The notes below the pieces were generated by a model, which saw only the letters and a program-made list of their open reading frames with translations, made no database searches and was not told the DNA's origin. Source: Legionella israelensis (GTDB lineage Bacteria; Pseudomonadota; Gammaproteobacteria; Legionellales; Legionellaceae). Taken from it: a stretch of DNA of 64,000 bases. Shown here one piece after another: positions 18,981 to 27,354 of this stretch; the stretch's first letter is position 1, and the number at the start of each line of letters is the position of its first letter. The stretch covers positions 1,116,001 to 1,180,000 of the forward strand of contig NZ_CP038273.1 in assembly GCF_004571175.1 (NCBI RefSeq). The letters run 5' to 3'. The translations under genes were made by a program, and so were the position numbers.

Positions 18981-19729
18981 GCTTCCTCCCTTTCCTCAAG
19001 CCAACTATAGCCCTTTTTCTCAAGCTCTAAAGCCAATGATTTATCGCCGGATTTAACGATTCGGCCATTTGATAGCACATGAATATGATCCGGTTCTATG
19101 TAATCAAGTAAACGCTGATAATGAGTCACCAGAATAATGGCACGTTCCGGAGAACGCATGGCATTGACCCCTTGGGCAATAATGCGCAGGGCATCGATAT
19201 CAAGCCCTGAGTCTGTTTCATCAAGAACGGCAAGCTTAGGCTCAAGGGCTGCCATTTGTAAGATTTCATTGCGCTTTTTCTCACCGCCGGAAAAACCCTC
19301 ATTGATGCTGCGATATAAAAAACTTTCATCCATATCCAGCAACTGACATTTCTCTCGAATAAAACTTAAAAACTCAATAGCATCCAGTGTTTTTCGATTC
19401 TGTCCTTTTCGAACCGCATTAACCGCTGCTTTGAGAAAATTAATATTGGTGACACCCGGTATTTCCACAGGGTATTGAAAGGACATAAAAATACCGGCAC
19501 GAGCGCGTTCCTCAGGCGATAAAGGCTGCAAATCTTCACCCTGATAAATCATTTCACCCTGTGTGAGCTCATAGGAAGGATGACCGGCAAGTACCTTCGA
19601 CAAAGTACTTTTACCTGAACCATTAGGCCCCATGATCGCATGCACCTCTCCTGCTTTTACCTCGAGGTTGATACCTTTTAAAATGGGTTTCTCGTTTATT
19701 GCAACATTTAACTGTTTGATTGTTAACAT
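18977..19729 (-). CDS. sufC: SufC ATPase
   Basis: The ABC-type ATPase of the SufBC2D complex, 250 residues. Walker A is GPNGSGKST, the signature motif is in [15 protein letters not shown], Walker B with its glutamate or substitute reads [16 protein letters not shown], and the H-loop reads [12 protein letters not shown]. These are the typical SufC forms. It begins 2 bp after sufB and overlaps sufD by 4 bp. Confidence 0.97.
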   Translation of the reverse strand: MLTIKQLNVAINEKPILKGINLEVKAGEVHAIMGPNGSGKSTLSKVLAGHPSYELTQGEMIYQGEDLQPLSPEERARAGIFMSFQYPVEIPGVTNINFLKAAVNAVRKGQNRKTLDAIEFLSFIREKCQLLDMDESFLYRSINEGFSGGEKKRNEILQMAALEPKLAVLDETDSGLDIDALRIIAQGVNAMRSPERAIILVTHYQRLLDYIEPDHIHVLSNGRIVKSGDKSLALELEKKGYSWLEEREEA

Positions 19730-19731
19730 AT

Positions 19732-21180
19732 TTAACCTACTGCCCCTTCTAAACTGATGCCTAGTAATTTAGTGGCTTCCACTGCAAATTCCATAGGCAA
19801 TTCTTTCAATACCTGTTTACAAAAACCATTGACAATCATCGATACAGCATCCTCAGTATCAATACCGCGCTGTTGGCAATAAAATAGCTGTTCCTCACTG
19901 ATTTTGGAGGTTGTTGCTTCATGTTCCACCTGGGCAGAAGGATGCTTGACCTCGATATAAGGAAACGTATGTGCAGAACACTCACTGCCCATGAGCATGG
20001 AATCACATTGTGTGTAGTTACGGGCATTCACAGCAGTAGGTGCAATGCGTACAAGCCCACGATAAGCATTATGAGCACGGCCGGCGCTGATTCCTTTGGA
20101 AATAATAGTTGAGCGAGTGTTTTTACCTAAATGAATCATTTTTGTTCCCGTATCCGCCTGTTGAAAATGATTGGTCAATGCTACGGAATAAAACTCTCCT
20201 ATAGAATTATCGCCCTGTAAAATGACAGAGGGATATTTCCAGGTGATGGCAGAACCTGTTTCAATTTGCGTCCAGGAGATTTTGGAATGCTCCCCACGAC
20301 AGGCTCCTCGCTTGGTAACAAAATTATAAATACCGCCTTTTCCTTCTTTATCGCCAGGATACCAGTTCTGTACTGTGGAGTACTTAATCTGCGCACCCTT
20401 TAGCGCCACCAACTCAACCACTGCCGCATGCAATTGATTTTCATCCCGCATCGGCGCCGTACAACCTTCAAGATAAGAAACATAACTATCTTCATCAGCC
20501 ACAATCAATGTTCGTTCAAACTGACCGGTTGATGCCGCATTGATGCGAAAATACGTGGACAACTCCATCGGACAACGCACGCCTTTGGGAATATAGACAA
20601 AAGAACCGTCACTGAATACGGCGGAATTTAAACTGGCATAGAAATTATCACGATAGGGAACCACCGAACCCAGATACTTGCGCACTAAATCAGGATATTC
20701 ACGTACAGCCTCTGAGAAAGAGCAGAAAATAACCCCTGCTTCAGCAAGTTTTGCTTTAAAGGTAGTTGCCACAGAAACAGAATCAAAAACCGCATCCACA
20801 GCAACGCCAGCCAGCATTTCCTGTTCTTTTAAAGGAATACCGAGTTTTTCATAAGTCCGCAACAGCTCTGGGTCCACTTCATCCAGGCTTTTAGGTGCAT
20901 TTTCTTTCTTTTTAGGCGCAGAATAATAGGAGATTGCCTGATAATCTATCGGAGGATAATGAACACTGGACCAATGCGGATGCTTCATGGTCTGCCAATG
21001 TCTGAACGCTTTCAACCGCCACTCCAATAAAAATTCCGGCTCCCCTTTAATAGCTGACAAACGACGAATGACCTCTTCATCTAAACCGGGCGGAAAGGTA
21101 TCCACATCAATTTCAGTCACGAAACCGTGTTGATACTCCCTTTCAATCAGGGAATTAATTTGTTCATTGCTTTTAGCCAC
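19732..21180 (-). CDS. sufB: Fe-S assembly protein SufB
   Basis: The scaffold subunit that carries the nascent cluster, 482 residues from the chosen start. Clear family stretches: [43 protein letters not shown], and [20 protein letters not shown] near the C-terminus. I choose the GTG at 21180 because GGAG lies 6-7 bases upstream. An in-frame GTG at 21192 would place the start inside that site. The start overlaps the end of the upstream regulator gene by 8 bp, consistent with one transcript. Confidence 0.96.
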   Translation of the reverse strand: MAKSNEQINSLIEREYQHGFVTEIDVDTFPPGLDEEVIRRLSAIKGEPEFLLEWRLKAFRHWQTMKHPHWSSVHYPPIDYQAISYYSAPKKKENAPKSLDEVDPELLRTYEKLGIPLKEQEMLAGVAVDAVFDSVSVATTFKAKLAEAGVIFCSFSEAVREYPDLVRKYLGSVVPYRDNFYASLNSAVFSDGSFVYIPKGVRCPMELSTYFRINAASTGQFERTLIVADEDSYVSYLEGCTAPMRDENQLHAAVVELVALKGAQIKYSTVQNWYPGDKEGKGGIYNFVTKRGACRGEHSKISWTQIETGSAITWKYPSVILQGDNSIGEFYSVALTNHFQQADTGTKMIHLGKNTRSTIISKGISAGRAHNAYRGLVRIAPTAVNARNYTQCDSMLMGSECSAHTFPYIEVKHPSAQVEHEATTSKISEEQLFYCQQRGIDTEDAVSMIVNGFCKQVLKELPMEFAVEATKLLGISLEGAVG

Positions 21181-21634
21181 GACTAACTCCACTTGCTAAT
21201 TGCTGAATGCGGTCCACTTCAACCGCCTGGAGAGATGGTTTTGCCAGCGACTCCAAACTCACACTGTCCAGTGCCGTCTCAATCGCCTGGCTTATCAAAC
21301 GCCAATTCCCCTGTACATGACAAACTCCCTGCAGAGAACATTCATTAGGCTGCAAACTACACTCTGTGAGTCCACGTTGTTCTTCCAGGGCATAAATAAT
21401 CTGAGCCACAGATATCTGCTTTGCAGACCGTTGTAAACGATAACCACCCGTGACACCGCGCGCAGAGACCAACAAACCTGCAGCGGTCAAACGTTTTAAT
21501 AATTTGCTGACCATTGGCACAGTAATATGAGTATGTTTTGCTATTTCCCGCGCATTGCATAACGCTTCAGGACGCTTGGCAAGATACACCATAACCACTG
21601 TTCCATAATCGGCCAGTTTGCTGATGCGCAGCAT
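21173..21634 (-). CDS. iscR: Rrf2-family Fe-S regulator of the suf operon (IscR/SufR-like)
   Basis: A 153-residue Rrf2-family winged-helix protein at the head of the suf operon. The DNA-binding domain reads [21 protein letters not shown] and [19 protein letters not shown]. Three cysteines expected to hold a [2Fe-2S] cluster lie in [16 protein letters not shown]; the first spacing is six residues and the second five. GGGGAG precedes the ATG. By analogy with IscR it would sense cluster status and control the operon through the palindromes upstream. The name iscR versus sufR is a matter of convention here. Confidence 0.88.
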   Translation of the reverse strand: MLRISKLADYGTVVMVYLAKRPEALCNAREIAKHTHITVPMVSKLLKRLTAAGLLVSARGVTGGYRLQRSAKQISVAQIIYALEEQRGLTECSLQPNECSLQGVCHVQGNWRLISQAIETALDSVSLESLAKPSLQAVEVDRIQQLASGVSRG

Positions 21635-21680
21635 AACATTCTCCCCTAAAATAATCTAGTACTGAACAAGTCTTATATTA

Positions 21681-21707
21681 AATATAGTACCATTTTTGTA
21701 CTATTTA
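21681..21707. promoter_or_regulatory. Candidate Rrf2 operator upstream of the suf operon
   Basis: An inverted repeat, TATAGTAC (21683-21690) and GTACTATT (21698-21705), with a 7-base spacer, lies 47-74 bp before the regulator start. A further AGTACT occurs at 21658-21663. AT-rich flanks could hold the promoter. The symmetry and place suggest autoregulation by the Rrf2 protein; binding is not shown by the sequence. Confidence 0.5.
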
Positions 21708-21972
21708 AACCAGTAATAAGCAACAGGTGTCCTGGACATCATGGCTCAACCCTCTATGTTGACATATTACAAACGGACTAATTTGAGTTCCGGTTGCGAG
21801 AAAACTTTGCTAAAAAAGCGCAGTATAGTGACCAATGTGAGCACTTTTTAGTGAAGTTTCTTGCAAGATAAGCCAAATATGGCCGTTCCCCCGAGCAAGG
21901 CTGGGCACTTACTCCTAGACACCTGCGGATTGTAACACAATGAGCAAGGTGCAGAGAAACCACTTTCTGCAA
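21708..21972. other. Intergenic region with decayed repeats
   Basis: No gene is supported here. The stretch CTCTATGTTGAC (21749-21760) matches similar pieces near 6636 and 9313. AGATAAGCCAAATATGGCCGTTC (21867-21889) resembles the middle of the ~64-bp repeat at 26302 and 42825. These are probably remains of interspersed repeats. Confidence 0.4.
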
Positions 21973-23865
21973 TTATATGCTCATGTTACTCAAGATCTGC
22001 GTGTTGGCTTCAATGCTTAAGTTTTTGATTTCTTTCATCGTGGCTGTGTAACCCATATCGATTAATAGTTCTATTTTATCGGGCGGTAAATTAAGCCAGG
22101 GAATCTCTTCCATTTCTGGGCTTATTAAAACATCAGAAGCTTTGGCATTATCAATAGTACGGCTCAGTGAGCCAATCATTAAAGATTTCAAAAAAATATC
22201 CACCAGAGAGGGGTAATGATAAGGGGGCTTAATCAAATTGCAACGTCTCATCAACCCATTTATAAAGGTGATGATAGGAGGAAAATCATAATGCCCACTG
22301 CTTGTAAAAGGCTTTAAATTCAGTGCAAATACAAAGCTGCCATGGCTGGTAAACTCTCGCATTTTATCCACTGATAAATTATTTAATAATCCGCCATCAG
22401 CAATCATCTCACCCTTCTTAGTAAAAGGAGGGTAAACCAGGGGAATGGATGTACTGCAACGAACCGCTTCCCATACAGCTCCCCGACTTTGAAACACTTC
22501 TTTCCCCGTATTTAAATTCACGGCAACAGAAAAGTTAGGCAACCAGAGATCTTCTACCTGCAAATCCCCGAACACCTCCTGCAAGGTATGGGTCACATGT
22601 TTGGCACTGGTCACTGAAATCAAGGGGTAAGACCAATGTTTGGGGGCAAACATTTTATAGCCTATTTTGGCTATCGGCTTTATCATTTGATAGGCTGCCT
22701 TATAATCTTGGCATAGAGCAAAAGCTGAGCTGAAAATAGAGCCGGCGCTTGTTCCCGCAATAGCATCAATGGGAATGCCGGATTCTTGAAGCGCTTTTAT
22801 TGCACCCACGGCAGCCCAGCCTTTGGCGCCACCACCGCTTAACACCATTGCATTGGGTTTATCGAGAATAAAACGAAGCAGGCGAAGAAAATCCTCTGAA
22901 CGGTAACGTAGATGATGATGAAAACTAAATTCACCTTCAGCAAGCCATCGTTTTGTGTTCTTTGGGCAGACAGGTGCTGGCTCATGCAGCAAAATCAATT
23001 CCTTTCTGGAAAGAAAAGGAGCGAATTCAGCTTTCAGCAATTGCTTCACTTCTTCACTTAAGGTACTGTCCTTGCTCGCATCGGCAATGACAAACAATCC
23101 GTCAATGTTTTGGAAAAGTGGCATGTCCTGATGTTGCATATACCATTGCAGATACTGACGTAGTCTTTCAGATGTTTTTATAATAAAAAGCAAGCGTTGG
23201 CAGTTCTCATCAGCCTGTTTCATCATTTCCCTGATTTTTTCAATCTTCTTTTCCACATCTTCTTCAGGCAAATAAGTATCATCCACCAGCAACAAACGAT
23301 GATTGGGATGAGTGTTTTTTTTCAAAGCATCGATGAACGCTTCAGGAACAGGATGGTTTGCTGCTGGAATCAGAACAGAATGATGGAACAACTTTTCATT
23401 TCCCAACAGTTTAATAACAGATTGCGAGCGGGCTATAATGGTGTCCAGCAGTTGCATGTACAACTCGGCAGAGCCGTATTTATCCATAAACGTTTTAATG
23501 TTTTCATGCGAAAACCTGATGAGAACAGCATCAGTAAGGGTTTTAATCGTTAATGTCCGGGGACAATGACTAAGCCCACCTAATTCACCTACCGTTTCGC
23601 CTGGATGAACGATACCCACTACTTGTTTGCCTTTATCATTTTCCAAGATAGCGGCCAACTGACCTGACGATAAAATATAAAAACCGTCGGAAGGATCAGC
23701 CTGACGAAATAAAATCTCATCTTTGCTGAGATTGACCTGTTCACAATATTTAACCAGCTTTTTTATTTGTCGTTCTTTTAAGGTTTTTAAAAAATTTACT
23801 TTTTTTAACAAAATAAGCAAATTTTGTTCATTTAAAACAGGACTTACTTTTTTTTGTTCGGACAT
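21973..23865 (-). CDS. Patatin-like phospholipase with N-terminal cyclic-nucleotide-type sensor domain
   Basis: A 630-residue protein of the NTE/RssA type. Residues ~20-135 form a cNMP-binding-like beta barrel (DEILFRQADPSDGFYILSSG, HPGETVGELGGLSHCPRTL). A middle region of ~200 residues follows, then a patatin domain. The lipase has oxyanion loop GGGAKGW (344-350), nucleophile Ser373 in GTSAGS and Asp490 in ADGG, a complete Ser-Asp dyad. The predicted reaction is hydrolysis of phospholipid or lysophospholipid acyl chains. I start at the ATG 23865, with AGGGA upstream, rather than TTG 23889. It could act in lipid turnover or be a virulence lipase; no signal peptide is seen. Confidence 0.87.
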   Translation of the reverse strand: MSEQKKVSPVLNEQNLLILLKKVNFLKTLKERQIKKLVKYCEQVNLSKDEILFRQADPSDGFYILSSGQLAAILENDKGKQVVGIVHPGETVGELGGLSHCPRTLTIKTLTDAVLIRFSHENIKTFMDKYGSAELYMQLLDTIIARSQSVIKLLGNEKLFHHSVLIPAANHPVPEAFIDALKKNTHPNHRLLLVDDTYLPEEDVEKKIEKIREMMKQADENCQRLLFIIKTSERLRQYLQWYMQHQDMPLFQNIDGLFVIADASKDSTLSEEVKQLLKAEFAPFLSRKELILLHEPAPVCPKNTKRWLAEGEFSFHHHLRYRSEDFLRLLRFILDKPNAMVLSGGGAKGWAAVGAIKALQESGIPIDAIAGTSAGSIFSSAFALCQDYKAAYQMIKPIAKIGYKMFAPKHWSYPLISVTSAKHVTHTLQEVFGDLQVEDLWLPNFSVAVNLNTGKEVFQSRGAVWEAVRCSTSIPLVYPPFTKKGEMIADGGLLNNLSVDKMREFTSHGSFVFALNLKPFTSSGHYDFPPIITFINGLMRRCNLIKPPYHYPSLVDIFLKSLMIGSLSRTIDNAKASDVLISPEMEEIPWLNLPPDKIELLIDMGYTATMKEIKNLSIEANTQILSNMSI

Positions 23866-24039
23866 TAGGCTTTTCCCTTGCAAAGGCAATATTCAAAGCA
23901 AATAAAATATCTGCTAAAAAATTATAGCAAATGAAAAAGCCCGAAATGGACGGAACTAGTGAACTAAAATAACTGAATGGGAAACTTTCATAATAGCAGA
24001 TGAATGCCTTGATACAGCCTATGGCTGCATCAAGATGAT

Positions 24040-25446
24040 TTAAAAGGTTTTTGCAATTTGAACGGAGTATTCATCCTTTCCTTTAATCTGTCCCTTTCTA
24101 TGCTCAATATGATGTTCTGTCAGTATTTCATCCACTTTATCCATGGTCTTTTTATCGCCAATAGACCAGAAAGTATAACGATTTTCACTTTGTTTGGATT
24201 TCCATTCTACAGACGACATCGCTTTCAGATGCAATTTGAATTCAGCATCTGTGGATAATTGTCCAAAAACTTGTCTTCTCATGTGATCAAGGTTTCCTAT
24301 AATTTCAGGTTTTATTTCTTTATACAAAGCATAAACGGCTGAATCACGCCCTAATATCTTTATAGCAGGAGTCAAATCCGCTGCGGCTGTTTTCGGTATA
24401 CCGAGCAGGTTTATTTTTTGCTGAATATCCTCTTGCATTAAAGACACAGGTAGCTGAGAAATCAAGGCTTTTAAAACGTCCATCAACAAGTCATTGCCGA
24501 TTTTAAATTCTTTCAATTCTTCAATGATTTCTTTATCTTCATCAATTAAAACGTTTGTTGCCGTTGTAAAGGCCTGCCAATATAAAAGCAAATCTTCTTT
24601 GTTTAATTTGCCCTCGGCTTTTGCCAAAGCATGAAATATCTCGGTAACCAGCGTAGCTATATTCAGTACTTTGGGAGACCACTCTTTATATGGGACACAA
24701 TCAGAAATTTCCTCGCCATTATGTGTAAAAAAAGCAGGCTGTTGTTTCTTGGCCTTCCAGTATTGCAAGGTATAATCAAACCCGATGATGGAATGTTTAG
24801 GGATGTTTTCAGAGGCAACAAGATAAAAAACAGGCACATTTGCTATTAGCTTCACTTTTAATTGAACATTAGCGGTTTGAATTTTTTTAAGATCATTGGT
24901 GAAATGATATTCTATGTTGTCTTTATTGACCAAATGCTGCATATAACGAGTCAAGTTTCCATAATTTAAAGCATCAACGGCCAATAAGTTATCTTTCCGG
25001 GCGGCTATTGTATGTTGACTACTGGTATTGTGGGTTAGCATTCCCAAAGCATAATCAGAAGGTGTATTGTCTTTTAAGGAAAGAATCTCACCGGTATAAA
25101 CACCAAGAACCGTACCTTCAGGAATATCCTGAAAGGCAAAAAGTCCCTTTCCATACTTTCCCATGTCCGCCAACGCCAACAAATCCAAAATAGCTTGCTG
25201 ATTGTGCAGATAATCGGCAAATTCCTTGCGAAAACTGAGTTCAAATTGTTCCGGATCAATATTTTGCTCATGAGCGAGACTTTCTCCTATAATCGGCATA
25301 TCTGTCCATCCGATACACTCCTCTGTAAACACGTCATGAACCGGTCTTAATGAAAATTCTGTAGTGTCTGCCTTATAGGGCAAGTTATTTATCACCCTGA
25401 TGTTTAAAGCATTTGATTTGGTATTCGCTATTTTCGTTTTTAACAT
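24040..25446 (-). CDS. SET-domain protein, candidate translocated methyltransferase
   Basis: A 468-residue protein with a SET-like domain at about 96-230: GKYGKGLFAFQDIPEGTVLGVYTGEIL at the front, GNLTRYMQHLVNKDN at 163-175 in place of the usual RFxNHSCxPN, and IIGFDYTLQYW where the catalytic tyrosine of the DY motif sits (Tyr225). SET proteins methylate protein lysines. In bacteria such genes are often eukaryote-derived, and L. pneumophila RomA/LegAS4 is a known secreted example. The cysteine of the HSC motif is missing, so activity is uncertain. The C-terminal ~240 residues are unassigned and helical. No signal peptide is present. I infer a Dot/Icm effector with moderate confidence. Confidence 0.72.
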   Translation of the reverse strand: MLKTKIANTKSNALNIRVINNLPYKADTTEFSLRPVHDVFTEECIGWTDMPIIGESLAHEQNIDPEQFELSFRKEFADYLHNQQAILDLLALADMGKYGKGLFAFQDIPEGTVLGVYTGEILSLKDNTPSDYALGMLTHNTSSQHTIAARKDNLLAVDALNYGNLTRYMQHLVNKDNIEYHFTNDLKKIQTANVQLKVKLIANVPVFYLVASENIPKHSIIGFDYTLQYWKAKKQQPAFFTHNGEEISDCVPYKEWSPKVLNIATLVTEIFHALAKAEGKLNKEDLLLYWQAFTTATNVLIDEDKEIIEELKEFKIGNDLLMDVLKALISQLPVSLMQEDIQQKINLLGIPKTAAADLTPAIKILGRDSAVYALYKEIKPEIIGNLDHMRRQVFGQLSTDAEFKLHLKAMSSVEWKSKQSENRYTFWSIGDKKTMDKVDEILTEHHIEHRKGQIKGKDEYSVQIAKTF

Positions 25447-25621
25447 TTTAACGCCTATAAGATCGTAAAAAGGGCAGAATTATAACCGATAATGATCAAA
25501 ATTTAAACTATCACAGCAAACAAGGATCTTATAGGAAAATAAGCCAACACGATGTATTGAATTGACAGACAAGGTTTTAGCGATATAATAAGTTGCTCTT
25601 AACAATTAATTGGCTCATTGA

Positions 25622-26293
25622 ATGAAAAATACTCTCCCCTGTATTCGGCAATTCTTCTTGACCTTATTTTTTGCTTCCCTGTTTTACCAAGTCTCTTATG
25701 CAGAACCCTATAATTTAGGCTTAGCCAAGCAAATGCTAATCCAATATCATGATTCAGGAGCCTATCAACAGGAACTTACCAGAGCAATCGACAGAGCACA
25801 TCAATTGATTCTCCAACAGGCGAAACATTACAGGAAAGGTCAAAAGCTGGCCATTGTTCTGGATATTGATGAAACCAGTCTTTCCAATTATAAGTATCTT
25901 TTACAGCGAGATTTCAGCAATAACCCAAAACAGGTTCATCAGGAAATTCTTAAAGCAGACGCTCCTGCCATTTTGCCTATGCGGGCCTTATACAATGATG
26001 CTATAAAGCACGGTATCCATGTCTTTTTCATCACGGGCAGAACGGAGGATGAGCGCACTGCAACCATTAAAAATCTTCATAAAGCAGGCTACAGAAACTG
26101 GTCTGGTCTTTACCTGAAATCCAATGCACAAAAAACTCTTCCCGCCCTCCGGTATAAAACTCAGAAGCGAGCTGAAATTACTCGGAAAGGCTATATCATC
26201 ATTGCTTCCATTGGAGATCAAGTCAGTGATATTGAAGGTGGCTATACTCAAATGGGCTTTAAGCTTCCCAATCCTTTTTATTATTTATCCTAA
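25622..26293 (+). CDS. Secreted HAD-family acid phosphatase (class B/C type)
   Basis: A 223-residue HAD phosphatase of the plant-type/class B acid phosphatase superfamily. A signal peptide is clear (hydrophobic stretch, then SYA-EPY, cleavage near residue 27), so the protein acts in the periplasm or outside. The catalytic motif DIDET lies at 81-85 with nucleophile Asp81. Motif II is VFFITGR and the last motif is IIASIGDQVSDIEGG. The substrate is probably a phosphomonoester. No lipobox is present. It stands alone, upstream of two repeat elements. Confidence 0.85.
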   Translation: MKNTLPCIRQFFLTLFFASLFYQVSYAEPYNLGLAKQMLIQYHDSGAYQQELTRAIDRAHQLILQQAKHYRKGQKLAIVLDIDETSLSNYKYLLQRDFSNNPKQVHQEILKADAPAILPMRALYNDAIKHGIHVFFITGRTEDERTATIKNLHKAGYRNWSGLYLKSNAQKTLPALRYKTQKRAEITRKGYIIIASIGDQVSDIEGGYTQMGFKLPNPFYYLS

Positions 26294-26301
26294 GTTCTGT
26301 T

Positions 26302-26365
26302 GTAAGAGATCAACCCCCTGCCTTGAGCGGCCGTATTTGGTCCATTTTGAACAAAAATAAGCCTT
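26302..26365 (-). repeat. ~64-bp intergenic repeat, copy A
   Basis: The reverse complement reads AAGGCTTATTTTTGTTCAAA and so on. It aligns along about 64 bp with 42825-42888 with roughly 7 mismatches, in opposite orientation. Shared core: ATGGACCAAATA, GGCCG, CAAGGCAGG or CAAAGCAGG, CTCTTAC. Both copies lie just after a gene end. Confidence 0.75.
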
Positions 26366-26400
26366 CAAAGTGCTCACATAGCTATCTCTTAATTTTAGCC

Positions 26401-26482
26401 ATTTTTTAGGGATCGAATCCCCGCTACTTGATAGCGGGGTCCATACGGAACTTCGCATACCGCGGTCGATGCCACGGTGTCC
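26401..26482 (+). repeat. Palindromic intergenic repeat with an unoccupied IS110-type target
   Basis: A perfect hairpin, CCCCGCTA-CTTGA-TAGCGGGG (26419-26439), is followed by CTTCGCATACCGCGGTCGAT (26451-26470) and GCCACGGTG. The second part matches the sequence bracketing IS110 copy 2 at the exact insertion point, but no element is inserted here. It is the most complete copy of this repeat in the window. Confidence 0.8.
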
Positions 26483-26575
26483 AAATCACCAGTCGAAAAA
26501 AAACTTCACCTGAGAGAAGCTTTCTCACAGCCTAATCTAAAAATTTTTCCCAAAAAGCAAGAAAAAGCCAAAAGG

Positions 26576-27052
26576 TTAAACATATTTCACTTCAATGATT
26601 TCATATTCAACCATACCTCCCGGAGTATTCACCGTGACCGTATCGTCAATTTCCTTACCAATTAAGGCTCGGCCAATGGGGGAACTGTAGGATATCTTAT
26701 TTACCTTAATGTCAGCTTCATCTTCCCCAACAATCTGGTAAATCAGTTCTGAATCTGTAGATACATGGCATATTTTAACCGTTGAGCCAAAAACCACTTT
26801 ACCTTCATTCGACAACTTACTGACATCAACGATCTGTGCATTGGCCAGCTTCTCTTCCAGCTCCTGAATACGTCCTTCATTAAAACTTTGCTCTTCTCTG
26901 GCCGCATGGTATTCAGCATTTTCTTTTAAATCACCATGCGCTCTCGCCGTGGCAATAGCCTCAATAATTCTTGGGCGTTCTACAGATTTTAAACGTTTTA
27001 ATTCTTCTTTAAGCGCCTCTGCACCTTTTACAGTCATAGGATATTTTTTCAT
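26576..27052 (-). CDS. greA: Transcription elongation factor GreA
   Basis: GreA enters the RNA polymerase secondary channel and stimulates cleavage of backtracked RNA. The 158-residue protein has the N-terminal coiled coil ([38 protein letters not shown]) with the acidic tip, and the C-terminal FKBP-like domain ([26 protein letters not shown]). The start at 27052 follows a near-perfect Shine-Dalgarno (AGGTGAT). An upstream in-frame extension is not needed. It lies downstream of carB on the same strand. Confidence 0.97.
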   Translation of the reverse strand: MKKYPMTVKGAEALKEELKRLKSVERPRIIEAIATARAHGDLKENAEYHAAREEQSFNEGRIQELEEKLANAQIVDVSKLSNEGKVVFGSTVKICHVSTDSELIYQIVGEDEADIKVNKISYSSPIGRALIGKEIDDTVTVNTPGGMVEYEIIEVKYV

Positions 27053-27354
27053 AATCACCTCTAATAGAGTTTTATACCTGATCATGGGATAAAAGATTGA
27101 CTTGAGTGGGTAACTCTGAATTTTAGAGCCTTGCAAAAATCACAAAGCGAAGAAAACCAAAGATTTACGACTCAAATGATAACATTACCCCACGACTTAG
27201 GCCGTGTAGTCCTGATATTTCTCAAAAAATGGGAATGATTTAACTCAAATTATTTTTGACCGAGACGAATAGCTATTTCTATTTAATGAGGTCAAAATAA
27301 AATTTAAGCAAATCAGCCTCAATTTACAACCAAGAAACCTTCTAAAAACATGGC

